From assembly GCF_038024855.1 (NCBI RefSeq), contig NZ_CP139089.1, positions 1 to 64,000 of the forward strand: a DNA stretch of 64,000 nucleotides, in the 5' to 3' direction. Both the position numbers and the translations under genes were made by a program. Shown piece after piece: positions 9,007-18,365 of the stretch (the stretch's first letter is position 1; each line of letters starts with the position of its first letter). Below the pieces are notes generated by a model. That model was not told the origin of the DNA. It saw only the letters and a list, made by a program, of their open reading frames with translations, and did not search any database. The DNA is from Methylocella tundrae (GTDB lineage: Bacteria > Pseudomonadota > Alphaproteobacteria > Rhizobiales > Beijerinckiaceae).

Positions 9007-9855
9007 ATGAGCGCTCAGGAATTTCCCGCCTTATCCGCCCCCGCGCAAGGCTTCAGCCTGACGCAATATGCGATTTGCCTGAAAGGCGTCGTCTGGCGCG
9101 AAGCGCTGCGTTTTTTGCATCAGCGCGAACGTTTCGTCTCGGCCCTGGTGCGCCCACTGGTGTGGCTGTTTATTTTCGCGGCGGGATTTCGCTCGGTGCT
9201 CGGGGTTTCGATCATCCCGCCCTACGACACCTATGTGCTTTACGACGTTTACATCACGCCGGGACTCATTGCGATGATCCAGCTTTTCAACGGCATGCAG
9301 TCCTCGCTCTCGATGGTCTATGATCGCGAGATGGGGAATATGCGCACGCTTCTGGTGAGCCCGTTGCCGCGCTGGTTTCTGTTGACCGCAAAGCTCGTCG
9401 CCGGCGCCTCGGTCTCGATCCTGCAGGTCTACGCATTCCTGCTGATCGCCTATTTTTGGGAGATCGAGCCGCCGACCCTTTGGGGCTATCTGACCGTGCT
9501 GCCGGCGCTCATCCTGTCAGGCTTGATGTTCGGCGCGCTCGGGATGCTGCTGTCGTCGCTGATCAAGCAATTGGAAAATTTCGCGGGGGTGATGAACTTC
9601 GTCATTTTCCCGATGTTTTTCGCGTCCACGGCGCTTTACCCGCTCTGGCGCGTGCAGGAAGGCGCCCCGATGCTGGCGCTGGTCTGTCAGCTCAACCCAT
9701 TCACCCACGCCGTGGAACTGATCCGTTTCGCCTTCTATGGCCAGATCAATCCGGTATCGCTGGCCGTGGTGGCGGGCTGCACGATCGTTTTTCTCGGCGC
9801 CGCCATCATCGCTTATGATCCCTCGCGAGGCATGCTCATGCGGCGCGAGGGATAG
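9007..9855 (+). CDS. ABC-2 type permease, PQQ system type (PedB/LutF-like)
   Basis: This 282-residue membrane protein has about six hydrophobic segments and the ABC-2 family core. Recognisable stretches are MYDREMGNMRTLLVSPLPRW after the second segment and LNPFTHAVELIRFAFYGQ before the last one. The ATG at 9007 follows an AAGAAGG ribosome site. It closes the four-gene PQQ-associated set. An ABC-2 permease paired with a periplasmic binding protein is unusual, and the direction of transport cannot be read from the sequence. The cytochrome c gene converges 18 bases beyond it. Confidence 0.88.
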   Translation: MSAQEFPALSAPAQGFSLTQYAICLKGVVWREALRFLHQRERFVSALVRPLVWLFIFAAGFRSVLGVSIIPPYDTYVLYDVYITPGLIAMIQLFNGMQSSLSMVYDREMGNMRTLLVSPLPRWFLLTAKLVAGASVSILQVYAFLLIAYFWEIEPPTLWGYLTVLPALILSGLMFGALGMLLSSLIKQLENFAGVMNFVIFPMFFASTALYPLWRVQEGAPMLALVCQLNPFTHAVELIRFAFYGQINPVSLAVVAGCTIVFLGAAIIAYDPSRGMLMRREG

Positions 9856-9873
9856 CAGTTGTGATAGGGCTGG

Positions 9874-10272
9874 TTACTTGGAGCCGTCGGCCTTGAACTG
9901 GGAGATATAGGCGATGACGTTATCGCGATCCGATTCCTTCGGCAGGCCGGGGAAGATCATTTTTGTGCCGGCGATCATGGCTTTCGGATTGGTCAACCAG
10001 GTGTGCAGCTTTTCCGAATCCCAATCGAAGCCAGCGTTCTTGACGCCGTCGGAATAGCTGTATCCCGCTGCGGTGCCCGCCTTACGGCCGATGATGCCGT
10101 TCAGTTCCGGCCCCACGAAGTTCACGGCGCCGGGGCCGATCTTGTGGCAGACGCTGCACTTCTGCTTGAAGAGCGTCTCGCCCGCGGCTGCGTCTCCGTC
10201 GGCGGCCAGAGCTGCGGAGGCGGGGACGAGAAAAGCAAGGGTTGCGGCGATGCAGGCGTATCTGAGGTTCAT
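9874..10272 (-). CDS. Periplasmic cytochrome c (class I, c2-like)
   Basis: This 132-residue secreted electron carrier begins with the signal peptide MNLRYACIAATLAFLVPASA (cleavage near ALAADGD). It has one haem-binding CSVCH motif near residue 38 and the probable axial Met in KMIFPGLP, as in cytochrome c2/c550. The sequence GAVNFVGPELNGIIGRKAG is typical of the mitochondrial-like group. The start at 10272 is preferred to 10302 because the signal peptide begins there. Its place between two transporters suggests it may accept electrons from a quinoprotein dehydrogenase, but that is inference. Confidence 0.9.
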   Translation of the reverse strand: MNLRYACIAATLAFLVPASAALAADGDAAAGETLFKQKCSVCHKIGPGAVNFVGPELNGIIGRKAGTAAGYSYSDGVKNAGFDWDSEKLHTWLTNPKAMIAGTKMIFPGLPKESDRDNVIAYISQFKADGSK

Positions 10273-10379
10273 TTTCTGGTTTCCTTCCCTTGAGCGATGC
10301 ACTGTCGCTTGGGTCTCACGGGCGGCCTTCAGCGTTGGCCAGGGTCACGATCCTGAGATTATCGCTTACCCGGAAAACC

Positions 10380-11495
10380 ATGTATCCTGACACCACGATA
10401 AAAGACAACCCGAAGCCAGATAGAAGCGAGCAGATCTTGACCGCCAAACGACAGAAGAATGCGAAAAACGCATCGTCTCCGAAGGGAAATTCAGGGCGCC
10501 GGCAGCGCGCCCGGCTCGGGGCGATATTTTGTCTCACCCTTACGCTCGCGTTTGCGGGCCGCTCGGAAGCCGCCGACAAGCTCCGCCTTGGCGTCCAGAA
10601 GACCGGGACATTCGCCTGGGAGCTCGCGGTCATCAAGGCGTCCAAGCTCGACGCCAAAGCGGACCTCGACCTCGTCGTGACCGAACTCGCCTCAACCGAG
10701 GCGGCGAAGATCGCGCTGATGGGCGGCGCAGTCGATATCATCCTGAGCGATTGGCTCTGGGTCGCGAGAGAGCGCGGCCTTGCCTCCAACTTTGTCTTCC
10801 AGCCCTATTCGACGGCCGTCGGGGCGCTGATGGTTCCAGCTGATTCGCCGATCCAGACGCTCGATGGATTAAAGGGCAAGACGATTGGCGTCGCGGGCGG
10901 CCCGATCGACAAAAGCTGGCTGCTGCTGCGCGCATACACGCAGCGCGACGGACTCGACCTCAAAGCGAGCGCGAATGTTGTTTTCGGCGCGCCAGCCTTG
11001 CTTTACGCAAAGACCGCGAACGGCGAACTCGACGCCAATCTCAATTTCTGGAATTATGTCGTGTCTCTCGAGGCCCGTGGTTTCCGCCGGTTGATCGGCA
11101 TAGATGAGGTCGAAAGGCGGCTTGGCGCCAAGGGACCTCTGGCCATGGTCGGCTATGTCTTCGACGAGAGCCTGGCGAAGAGCCATGGCGCGGCGCTCGA
11201 CCGGTTTTTCAAGATCGCGCATGAGGCCAAGGAGGAACTCGCCCGCTCCGATGCGGATTGGACGCGGATTGGCAAAGAGATCGGCGTAACGGATCCAAAG
11301 GAGCTGGCGCTTTATCGCAAGCGCTATGTCGAGGGCATTCCAACGCGCCCCGTCGAGGACGAGGCCGCGGACGCCGCCGCGCTCTACCATATCCTGCGTG
11401 ATATTGGCGGGCCCGAGCTTGTTGGCGCCGCGAACGAACTCAATCCGGGCACGTTCTACAAGGGCGCCGAGAACCAAACTCCGGCGGAACACTGA
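10380..11495 (+). CDS. ABC substrate-binding protein, NitT/TauT family
   Basis: This protein of about 371 residues is exported by a long, basic N-terminal region followed by a hydrophobic stretch (RARLGAIFCLTLTLAFAG, cleavage near SEAADK). The mature part has the SsuA/TauA/NrtA-like fold: LRLGVQKTGTFAWELAVIKA, ALMGGAVDIILSDWLWVAR and GLKGKTIGVAGGPIDKSWLL. It is followed after three bases by its permease and then by an ATPase. The ligand cannot be told from sequence; sulfonate, nitrate or another small anion or cofactor are all possible. It is divergent from the cytochrome c gene. The start is uncertain. Confidence 0.85.
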   Translation: MYPDTTIKDNPKPDRSEQILTAKRQKNAKNASSPKGNSGRRQRARLGAIFCLTLTLAFAGRSEAADKLRLGVQKTGTFAWELAVIKASKLDAKADLDLVVTELASTEAAKIALMGGAVDIILSDWLWVARERGLASNFVFQPYSTAVGALMVPADSPIQTLDGLKGKTIGVAGGPIDKSWLLLRAYTQRDGLDLKASANVVFGAPALLYAKTANGELDANLNFWNYVVSLEARGFRRLIGIDEVERRLGAKGPLAMVGYVFDESLAKSHGAALDRFFKIAHEAKEELARSDADWTRIGKEIGVTDPKELALYRKRYVEGIPTRPVEDEAADAAALYHILRDIGGPELVGAANELNPGTFYKGAENQTPAEH

Positions 11496-11498
11496 GCC

Positions 11499-12239
11499 GT
11501 GTCAATTCGTCTGGCGTCGCTGCTGCTGCTGTTGCTGATGTGGGAGGTCGGATCGAGCGTCGCCGGCTCGCGTCTGCTTCCCTCGCCCCAAGCCGTTCTG
11601 ACTGTGATTGGCGCCGAGGCGCGTTCCGGCGCTCTCTTCTTCAACCTTGGGGCGACGTTGGCGCGCGTGATCGCCGCTTTTGTTTTCGCCATGGCGATCG
11701 GCTCGGCGCTCGGCATGGCGATGGGCCGTAACAAGGCGGTCGATCGCTTCTGCGATCCTTGGCTCATCGTTCTTCTCAATCTTCCGGCGCTGGTTGTGAT
11801 TGTTCTCGCCTACATCTGGATCGGGCTCAACGAGGTCGCGGCGATCGGCGCGGTGGCGCTGAACAAGCTGCCGAACACGGCGGCGACGGTGCGCGAGGGG
11901 GCAAGGGCGCTCGACCGCAGCCTCGATGAGATGGCGGAAGTCTTCGTCATGCCGCTCGGCGTGCGCTTCCGGCACGTCATTCTGCCGCAGCTTGCGCCTT
12001 ATCTCGCGGCGGCGACGCGGTCCGGCCTGTCGCTGGTCTGGAAGATCGTGCTCGTCGTCGAATTGCTCGGCCGTTCGAATGGCGTCGGCTTCGAGATCGG
12101 CACCGCCTTTCAACTTTTCGACGTCACGCGTCTTCTCGCCTATGCGCTTCCCTTTGTCGCCCTGATGCTGGCGATCGAGACTTTCATCGTGCAGCCGATC
12201 GAACGCCATGTCTCCCGTTGGCGGCCGAAACATGCTTGA
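11499..12239 (+). CDS. ABC transporter permease, NitT/TauT family
   Basis: This 246-residue inner-membrane protein is of the BPD_transp_1 type, with about six hydrophobic segments. It contains the ATPase-contacting EAA loop as EGARALDRSLDEMAEVFVMP followed by a VILPQLAPYL stretch. The GTG at 11499 lies three bases after the binding-protein stop. It is the channel of the importer encoded by the genes on either side. Neighbours and family are clear; the substrate is not. Confidence 0.9.
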   Translation: MSIRLASLLLLLLMWEVGSSVAGSRLLPSPQAVLTVIGAEARSGALFFNLGATLARVIAAFVFAMAIGSALGMAMGRNKAVDRFCDPWLIVLLNLPALVVIVLAYIWIGLNEVAAIGAVALNKLPNTAATVREGARALDRSLDEMAEVFVMPLGVRFRHVILPQLAPYLAAATRSGLSLVWKIVLVVELLGRSNGVGFEIGTAFQLFDVTRLLAYALPFVALMLAIETFIVQPIERHVSRWRPKHA

Positions 12240-12939
12240 GGTCATCATCGCCCGAAAGGCGCTCAGGATCGCCGCCGGCGATAGCCGCGTTGTCCTGCGC
12301 GACGTCGCCTTTAATCTGAAGGACGGAGAGGTCGGCGCCCTGCTCGGCCCCTCAGGCTGCGGCAAGACCACCTTGTTGCGCATCATCGCCGGGCTCGATC
12401 ACGATTTCGAGGGCGTCGTTCGCCTGCCTTCGCCGCACAAGATTGGCATGGTTTTTCAGGAGCCGCGGCTGTTGCCGTGGCGGACGGTCGCGCAAAATCT
12501 GCTGCTGGCGGGAGCAACGCCGGGGCCAGGTCTCGACGACATCCTCAGCGCACTCGGACTAACTGAGCATCTTGATCATTTTCCAGGCGAATTGTCGCTG
12601 GGTCTCGCGCGCCGCGTCGCCATAGCGCGGGCTTTCGCGGTCAAGCCGGACCTGCTGCTTCTCGACGAGCCTTTCGTTTCACTCGACGCCGCCCTGGCGC
12701 TGCGGCTTCGCGCCGAGCTTTTGACGCTGGTCGAGGCGCGCAAGACGATGACGTTGCTCGTCACGCATGACGTCGAAGAAGCGATCGCTCTCGCCGACCG
12801 CATCATCATTTTGTCGCCGCACCCCGGCCGCATGGTCACGGACAAGACGATCGATACGCCGCGCCTTGCGATGACGCCGGAGCGCGCGGCGAAAGTGAAA
12901 GCCGAGATCGACACGCTCATCGCTGGGGCCGCGGGGTAG
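12232..12939 (+). CDS. ABC transporter ATP-binding protein, NitT/TauT family
   Basis: This 235-residue ATPase has Walker A GPSGCGKTT, the Q-loop in GMVFQEPRLLPWRTV, a signature-like segment LSLGLARRVAIARAF, Walker B LLLLDEPFVSLD and the switch His in VTHDVEEA. The signature reads LSLGL where LSGGM is common, a small departure. The ATG at 12232 overlaps the permease stop by eight bases. It powers the importer made by the two preceding genes. Confidence 0.9.
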   Translation: MLEVIIARKALRIAAGDSRVVLRDVAFNLKDGEVGALLGPSGCGKTTLLRIIAGLDHDFEGVVRLPSPHKIGMVFQEPRLLPWRTVAQNLLLAGATPGPGLDDILSALGLTEHLDHFPGELSLGLARRVAIARAFAVKPDLLLLDEPFVSLDAALALRLRAELLTLVEARKTMTLLVTHDVEEAIALADRIIILSPHPGRMVTDKTIDTPRLAMTPERAAKVKAEIDTLIAGAAG

Positions 12940-13048
12940 GGCCGCCTATGATGGCAAAAGCATCTCTAAGCAAGGAGACGCGGGACTTGTTCGAATCTTG
13001 CCGAACCGGCAAAACTGTCGACGCACCGGGGTTCTCTTGAACGACGAC

Positions 13049-14917
13049 ATGGCCGAGGCCCGCGCCGCGCTCCAAAAATTCTTCGGGTTCACGGATTTCA
13101 AGCCGGGCCAGGCCGACGTCCTGGAGGCGGCGTTCGCCGGCGAGAACATTTTGGCGGTGATGCCGACGGGTTCGGGCAAATCGCTCTGTTACCAATTACC
13201 GGCGATCATCCGCCCAGGCCTCACCATCGTCGTTTCTCCGCTCATCGCCCTGATGCGCGATCAGGTGCAGCAGCTGCGCGGGCGCGGCGTCGACGCCGCC
13301 GCGCTGAATTCGGTCAATAGCGCGAGCGACAACGCCTTGATCGAGGCGGGCTTGCGCAAAGGACGCTACCGCCTTGTTTATGTCGCGCCTGAACGCCTGG
13401 TGCGCGGCGACACGCAGGCCCTGCTGCGCGAAGCCGGAGCCAATGTTCTCGCCATCGACGAAGCGCATTGCGTGTCGCAATGGGGCCACGACTTCCGGCC
13501 GGAATATTCCGATCTCGCGCAGGTCGCGAAATCGATAGGAGACATGCAGCTCATCGCTGTCACTGCGACGGCCGATGCGCCGACCCGCGACGACATCGTG
13601 CAAAAGCTGTTTCCGGCCAAGCCTCGCGTCTTTGTGCGTTCTTTCGACCGGCCGAACATCCATCTCGCCATGCAGCGCAAAGCCAATGTCGCGCATCAGA
13701 TCGAGACGATGATCGCGCGCCACAAGGGACAAAGCGGCATCGTCTATTGCGCCTCCCGCAAAGGCGTTGAAAAGCTCAGCGAAACGTTGAGCGCGAAGGG
13801 CGTTGCGGCGCTGCCCTATCACGCGGGGCTTGCATCCGAGATTCGCTCGGCTCATCAGGATGAATTCTTGCGCTGTGACGGCGTCGTGATCGTCGCGACG
13901 ATTGCTTTTGGCATGGGCATCGACAAGCCGAATGTGCGCTTTGTCTGCCATGCCGATCTGCCGCAAAGCATCGAAGCCTACTATCAGGAGATCGGCCGCG
14001 CCGGCCGCGACGGTCTGCCCTCCGACACGTTGACGCTGTTCGGCGAGGCCGACGTCAGGCTGCGCGAGCGGCAAATTTCTGAAAGCGATTCGCCGCCTGA
14101 GAGAAAGCGCCTCGAACGGCGTAAACTCAACGGGCTCCTCGCGCTCTGCGAGACGCCGCGCTGCCGCCGCCAGACCTTGCTCGCGGCTTTCGGGGAAGCC
14201 TCCGAACCTTGCGGCAATTGCGATGTCTGCGAGGGCAAATGGCCCTTCTTCAACGGCGTCGTCGCCGCCCAGAAAGTGATGTCGGCGATCCATCGGACTT
14301 CGGGGCGGTTCTTCTCCAGCCATCTCGCCAATCTGCTCATCGGCAACGCCACGGCGGCGATTACCCGGCATGGCCATGACCGCCTGCCGACCTTTGGCGT
14401 CGGCAAGGAGTTCAAGCCAGGCGAATGGCGCAGCATTTTCCATCAGCTGCACGCGGCCGATCTGATCGCGCAGGATTCTTGCGATCGCGACCGCTGGATC
14501 GTCACGCCGGCCGGGCGCGAGGTTCTGATCGGCGAAGCGCCGCTTAATCTGCGCGCCGGGACGGATTTGCCGGACGCAGTCGCAGTCCGGCGGGCGTTGC
14601 GGCAGATCGAGAGCGCGGCTGACGCGGATGCGACGCTCGAGCGGAGCGCGTTTTCTGCGCGGCCGCGCGACGCCGGTCTGACGGCGACGCAGAATCATCT
14701 CTTGGCGGCGCTGAAAGCAAAACGTCTCGAAATCGCCAGGAGGCAGAAGCAGGCGCCTTTCGTCATCTTTCATGACAGCGTTCTGATCGGCATCGCCAGG
14801 GCGCGCCCGCGCACGAAAGACGAATTGAAGCTCGTTCACGGCGTCGGCCCAGCCAAACTCGAACGCTATGGCGCGATCTTTTTGGCCATTGTCGCAGACC
14901 ATGATGACGCACTGTGA
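13049..14917 (+). CDS. recQ: ATP-dependent DNA helicase RecQ
   Basis: RecQ is a 3' to 5' superfamily 2 helicase in RecF-type recombination and fork repair. The 622-residue product has motif I MPTGSGKSLCYQ near 38-49, the DEAH box in AIDEAHCVSQWGHDFRPEY, motif VI EIGRAGRDGLPS, a Cys-rich zinc region (CETPRCRR then CGNCDVC), an RQC winged helix and a C-terminal HRDC domain with VHGVGPAKLERYG. The in-frame codon at 12998 would add 17 basic residues; 13049 gives the usual RecQ N terminus. Confidence 0.95.
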   Translation: MAEARAALQKFFGFTDFKPGQADVLEAAFAGENILAVMPTGSGKSLCYQLPAIIRPGLTIVVSPLIALMRDQVQQLRGRGVDAAALNSVNSASDNALIEAGLRKGRYRLVYVAPERLVRGDTQALLREAGANVLAIDEAHCVSQWGHDFRPEYSDLAQVAKSIGDMQLIAVTATADAPTRDDIVQKLFPAKPRVFVRSFDRPNIHLAMQRKANVAHQIETMIARHKGQSGIVYCASRKGVEKLSETLSAKGVAALPYHAGLASEIRSAHQDEFLRCDGVVIVATIAFGMGIDKPNVRFVCHADLPQSIEAYYQEIGRAGRDGLPSDTLTLFGEADVRLRERQISESDSPPERKRLERRKLNGLLALCETPRCRRQTLLAAFGEASEPCGNCDVCEGKWPFFNGVVAAQKVMSAIHRTSGRFFSSHLANLLIGNATAAITRHGHDRLPTFGVGKEFKPGEWRSIFHQLHAADLIAQDSCDRDRWIVTPAGREVLIGEAPLNLRAGTDLPDAVAVRRALRQIESAADADATLERSAFSARPRDAGLTATQNHLLAALKAKRLEIARRQKQAPFVIFHDSVLIGIARARPRTKDELKLVHGVGPAKLERYGAIFLAIVADHDDAL

Positions 14918-15003
14918 CGATGGTGTTTTGTCCTGGCGGGAGTGTCTTCGGACGCCAACGCCCGGTTCGTATCTGGCGCGCAAAATAGAGATTTCCTGAT
15001 TTG

Positions 15004-16806
15004 ATGAAAACGAAAAGCTCTCTCAAGCGAACTCCAGGCTGCGCCGCGTGGCTTTCTCCAGGCCAGCGCCGCTTCATCGCGACCACGTTTGCGGCGCTCG
15101 CCCTTATCGCCGCATCGCCGACGCTCGCGGATTCGACCTCGCCGGCATCAACGTCCCCGATCGTTTCGCAAGGCGCGCGATTTCTCCCCGTTCTGGCCGA
15201 GCACGGGATGGTGGCGGCGCAGGAAGGAAAGGCGGCGCGGATCGGCGTCGACATTCTCCGCCGTGGCGGCAATGCGGTCGACGCCGCGGTCGCGGTCGGA
15301 TTCGCGCTCGCCGTCACTTTGCCGCGCGCCGGAAATCTCGGCGGCGGCGGCTTCATGCTGGTGCATCTGGCCGAATCGAATAAGGATATCGCCATCGACT
15401 ATCGCGAAACAGCGCCCGAGGCCACGACGCGCGACGTCTTTCTTGACGCGACTGGAGCTGCGAGCCCGACCAAATCCCGCGATACGGGGCTCGCCGTCGG
15501 CGTGCCGGGAACGGTCGCAGGGCTGACGCTCGCTTTCCATCGCTATGGCTCCGGCAAATTGTCGCTCGCCGACCTCGTCGCGCCGGCCGTTCGCCTCGCT
15601 CGCGAAGGAATCGTGGTGGAAGATGATCTTGCCGACTCGCTGCAGCAGACGCGCCGGCTCGCGCGCTGGCCGTCAAGCGCAAAGATCTTCCTGCATCCCG
15701 ATGGATCGCCGCTGAGGCGCGGCGAGACGCTGGCCCAGCCCGATCTCGCCAATGTCATCGAGGCGATCGGCGCCGATGGCGAGAGCGCCTTTTACACCGG
15801 CGAAGTCGCCGCCAAAATCATCGCCAGCGTTCGGGCAGCGGGCGGCCGCATGACGCTTGATGACCTGAAATCCTATCGCGCCATCGAGCGCGAGCCGGTC
15901 CGCGGCCTCTACCGTGGCCATGAAATCATCTCCATGCCGCCGCCTTCGTCTGGCGGCGTCCACGTCATCGAACTTCTTAATATCCTTGAAGGCTTTCCCC
16001 TGGCTGACTTCGGCGAGGGATCCGCCGCGACCATCCATGTTCTCGCCGAGGCGATGAAGCTTGCCTACGCCGACCGCGCGAAATACCTCGGCGATCCCGA
16101 CCAGATCGCCATTCCGGTTCGCGGCCTGATCTCAAAAGCCTATGCGGCTCGGCTGCGCGCCGAGATCTCTCTGGCCCGGGCGCGGCCAGCGAGCGAGATT
16201 ACGCCACTTGATCCCGCGCCTTATGAGAGCGATCAGACGACGCATTTTTCGGTCGTTGACGCCGAGGGCAACGCGGTGGCGAATACTTACACGTTGAATT
16301 TTTCTTACGGCCTCGGTCTCGTCGCGGAGGGGGCCGGCGTGCTTCTCAATAATGAACTCGACGATTTCGCAGCCAAACCCGGCGCGCCGAACGCTTTTGG
16401 CTTGCTCGGCGGCGAAGCGAATGCGCCGGCGCCGCGCAGACGGCCATTGTCTTCCATGGCTCCGACGATGCTCTTTCGCGACGGCGAACTCGAACTCGTC
16501 ACCGGTTCGCCGGGCGGCTCTCGCATCATCACCATCGTTACGGAAATCATCAGCGACATCGTTGATTTCAAAATGAACATTGCCGAAGCGACGGCCGCGC
16601 CCCGTATTCATCATCAGGGTGTTCCGGACGAACTCGAGGTCGAGCGCGGCGTTTCCATCGACACGATCCGGCTGCTTGAGGCGTTGGGCCAGAACGTCGC
16701 GACGCGCGGCGCCTGGGGGTCGGCGGAGAGCATCTTGCGCGCGAAGGGCCTTCTGATGGGAGCAGCCGACCTGCGTCAGCGCGGAACGCTGGCGGTCGGA
16801 TATTAA
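15004..16806 (+). CDS. ggt: Gamma-glutamyltransferase (glutathione hydrolase), secreted
   Basis: This N-terminal nucleophile hydrolase hydrolyses or transfers the gamma-glutamyl group of glutathione in the periplasm. The 600-residue precursor has a signal peptide (hydrophobic FAALALIAASPTLA), the large-subunit start VAAQEGKAARIGVDILRRGG, and the autocleavage site in DQTTHFSVVD, where Thr412 becomes the N-terminal nucleophile of the small subunit. The conserved ATG at 15004 follows a TTG at 15001. The gene stands alone between recQ and an LprI-like gene and has full length. Confidence 0.95.
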   Translation: MKTKSSLKRTPGCAAWLSPGQRRFIATTFAALALIAASPTLADSTSPASTSPIVSQGARFLPVLAEHGMVAAQEGKAARIGVDILRRGGNAVDAAVAVGFALAVTLPRAGNLGGGGFMLVHLAESNKDIAIDYRETAPEATTRDVFLDATGAASPTKSRDTGLAVGVPGTVAGLTLAFHRYGSGKLSLADLVAPAVRLAREGIVVEDDLADSLQQTRRLARWPSSAKIFLHPDGSPLRRGETLAQPDLANVIEAIGADGESAFYTGEVAAKIIASVRAAGGRMTLDDLKSYRAIEREPVRGLYRGHEIISMPPPSSGGVHVIELLNILEGFPLADFGEGSAATIHVLAEAMKLAYADRAKYLGDPDQIAIPVRGLISKAYAARLRAEISLARARPASEITPLDPAPYESDQTTHFSVVDAEGNAVANTYTLNFSYGLGLVAEGAGVLLNNELDDFAAKPGAPNAFGLLGGEANAPAPRRRPLSSMAPTMLFRDGELELVTGSPGGSRIITIVTEIISDIVDFKMNIAEATAAPRIHHQGVPDELEVERGVSIDTIRLLEALGQNVATRGAWGSAESILRAKGLLMGAADLRQRGTLAVGY

Positions 16807-16912
16807 AAATCCGTGAGGAGCGTGAACGAAGGCGTTTTGGCGCGATCTCGACGCCGCTTCTCCGCCAGGGAGGAGAGCAACGTTCTCCGATTCATCGAAG
16901 ATCGTAAAATAC

Positions 16913-17308
16913 TCAACCGCCGTCGCACATGCGGCCATAGGTCAGGCCGAGACTTTTCGCGATCGTCGACGTCAATTCGTCAATGCGCCTGTCATAGGCC
17001 AGCTCCAAACAGGCGACGTCGCCCTCGCACGCGTTGCGCGCCTGCGTCACCCAATTGGCCTGCAGATCGTGCTGATTGTCGCGAAACTCGCGATAGGCCA
17101 TACCGCTCCAGGCTGGCTCGACGCTGACCAGGATCTGATAATAGGCCGCCATTTTGATATCCTTCGCGCCAAGCAAGGGCTCGCGGCAAATGGCGACCTC
17201 CGTCGAGGTCGCCGCTTTCGCACAATCGAAACTCGCGACCTGAGCCGAAGCCGTCAGCGAACCGCCGATCAGCCAAGCCGAAACGAAGACTAACCTGATC
17301 GCCGGCAT
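16913..17308 (-). CDS. Secreted LprI-like (DUF1311) protein
   Basis: This 131-residue protein has a signal peptide (MPAIRLVFVSAWLIGGSLTA) and then one domain with conserved cysteines: SFDCAKAATSTEVAICRE, RNACEGDVACLELAYDRRI. This pattern is that of the LprI/DUF1311 family, some members of which inhibit lysozyme. Whether this one does is unknown. The start at 17308 rather than 17341 places the signal peptide at the N terminus. It is divergent from motA. Confidence 0.8.
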   Translation of the reverse strand: MPAIRLVFVSAWLIGGSLTASAQVASFDCAKAATSTEVAICREPLLGAKDIKMAAYYQILVSVEPAWSGMAYREFRDNQHDLQANWVTQARNACEGDVACLELAYDRRIDELTSTIAKSLGLTYGRMCDGG

Positions 17309-17465
17309 CAGCGCCTCCAGAAGCAAATGGAATTCAAGCATCGCCGCGTTTTTTGTCTTTTTCTTGCCCCGGCGTTGAAGCGCGCATTTCGATCGAATTG
17401 GAGTTGCTGAATTCAGCCTGAAGCAAGGCCGGCCGTTTAATCATTTCCGCAAGGTTGTCGACGGC

Positions 17466-18359
17466 ATGAGGTGGGCCTTGGCGTTTCTAATCGGCATGAT
17501 TGTCGCACTCGGCTGCATGCTCGGCGGCTTCGCAGGCATGGGCGGCCATCTCGAGGTTATTTTCCAGCCGTGGGAATTCTGCATCATCCTCGGCATTTCC
17601 CTCGGCACATTCATCATCGCTAATTCCCTGGCCACGATCAAGGACACCGCGGGCGCGATCGTCGAGGCAATTCTCAATCGGGGTCCGACCCAGCGCGACT
17701 ATCTCGACGTTCTCGGCGTTCTCTACACGCTTATGCGGGAACTGCGCGGCAAGGCGCGGAGCGAGGTCGAGCAGCATGTCGACAATCCGAACGAATCCGC
17801 GATCTTCAAGAATTTCCCGAAGGTCCTCGCTGATGCGAATCTGACGAGCTTCATCTGCGATTATTGCCGCCTGATCATCATCGGTAATGCCCGCACGCAT
17901 GAAATCGAGGCGCTGATGGATGAGGAGATTCAGACGGTCACGCATGACAAGCTAAAGCCTTACCATGCCCTGACGGCTATCGCCGAAGGCCTGCCGGCGC
18001 TAGGCATTGTCGCCGCGGTCCTTGGCGTCGTTCACGCGATGGGCGCGCTGGATCAATCGCCTGAAATTCTCGGCGGGCTCATCGGCGCGTCGCTGGTCGG
18101 AACATTCACGGGCATTTTCGTATCCTATGGGGTTGTCTCCCCCCTTGCGCACAAGGTCAAGGCGACGCGCTCGGTGCGCTGCCGTCTCTACATCATCGTC
18201 AAGCAGACTCTCCTCGCTTTCATGAATGGCGCCATGCCGCAGATCGCTCTGGAGCACGGGCGCAAGACGATCGCATCGCATGATCGGCCCTCCATCGACA
18301 TGGTTGAGAATGAGACCGTTTCCGGCGGACCGAAACCCGTTCAGCAACAGGCGGCCTGA
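17466..18359 (+). CDS. motA: Flagellar motor stator protein MotA
   Basis: MotA forms with MotB the ion channel that drives the flagellar motor. The 297-residue protein has four membrane segments: two near the N terminus ([15 protein letters not shown]) and two after about 165 ([18 protein letters not shown] and a following [17 protein letters not shown]). A charged cytoplasmic loop between them contacts FliG. It opens the flagellar cluster and is followed after six bases by fliM. Its partner motB is far downstream at 32280, a split arrangement usual in Rhizobiales. Confidence 0.95.
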   Translation: MRWALAFLIGMIVALGCMLGGFAGMGGHLEVIFQPWEFCIILGISLGTFIIANSLATIKDTAGAIVEAILNRGPTQRDYLDVLGVLYTLMRELRGKARSEVEQHVDNPNESAIFKNFPKVLADANLTSFICDYCRLIIIGNARTHEIEALMDEEIQTVTHDKLKPYHALTAIAEGLPALGIVAAVLGVVHAMGALDQSPEILGGLIGASLVGTFTGIFVSYGVVSPLAHKVKATRSVRCRLYIIVKQTLLAFMNGAMPQIALEHGRKTIASHDRPSIDMVENETVSGGPKPVQQQAA

Positions 18360-18365
18360 TCAACC

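Noticed and set aside
13196..14983. A 595-codon open frame antisense to recQ
   Set aside because: It mirrors a well-conserved helicase gene in GC-rich DNA and has Arg/Asp-rich low-information composition with no domain.
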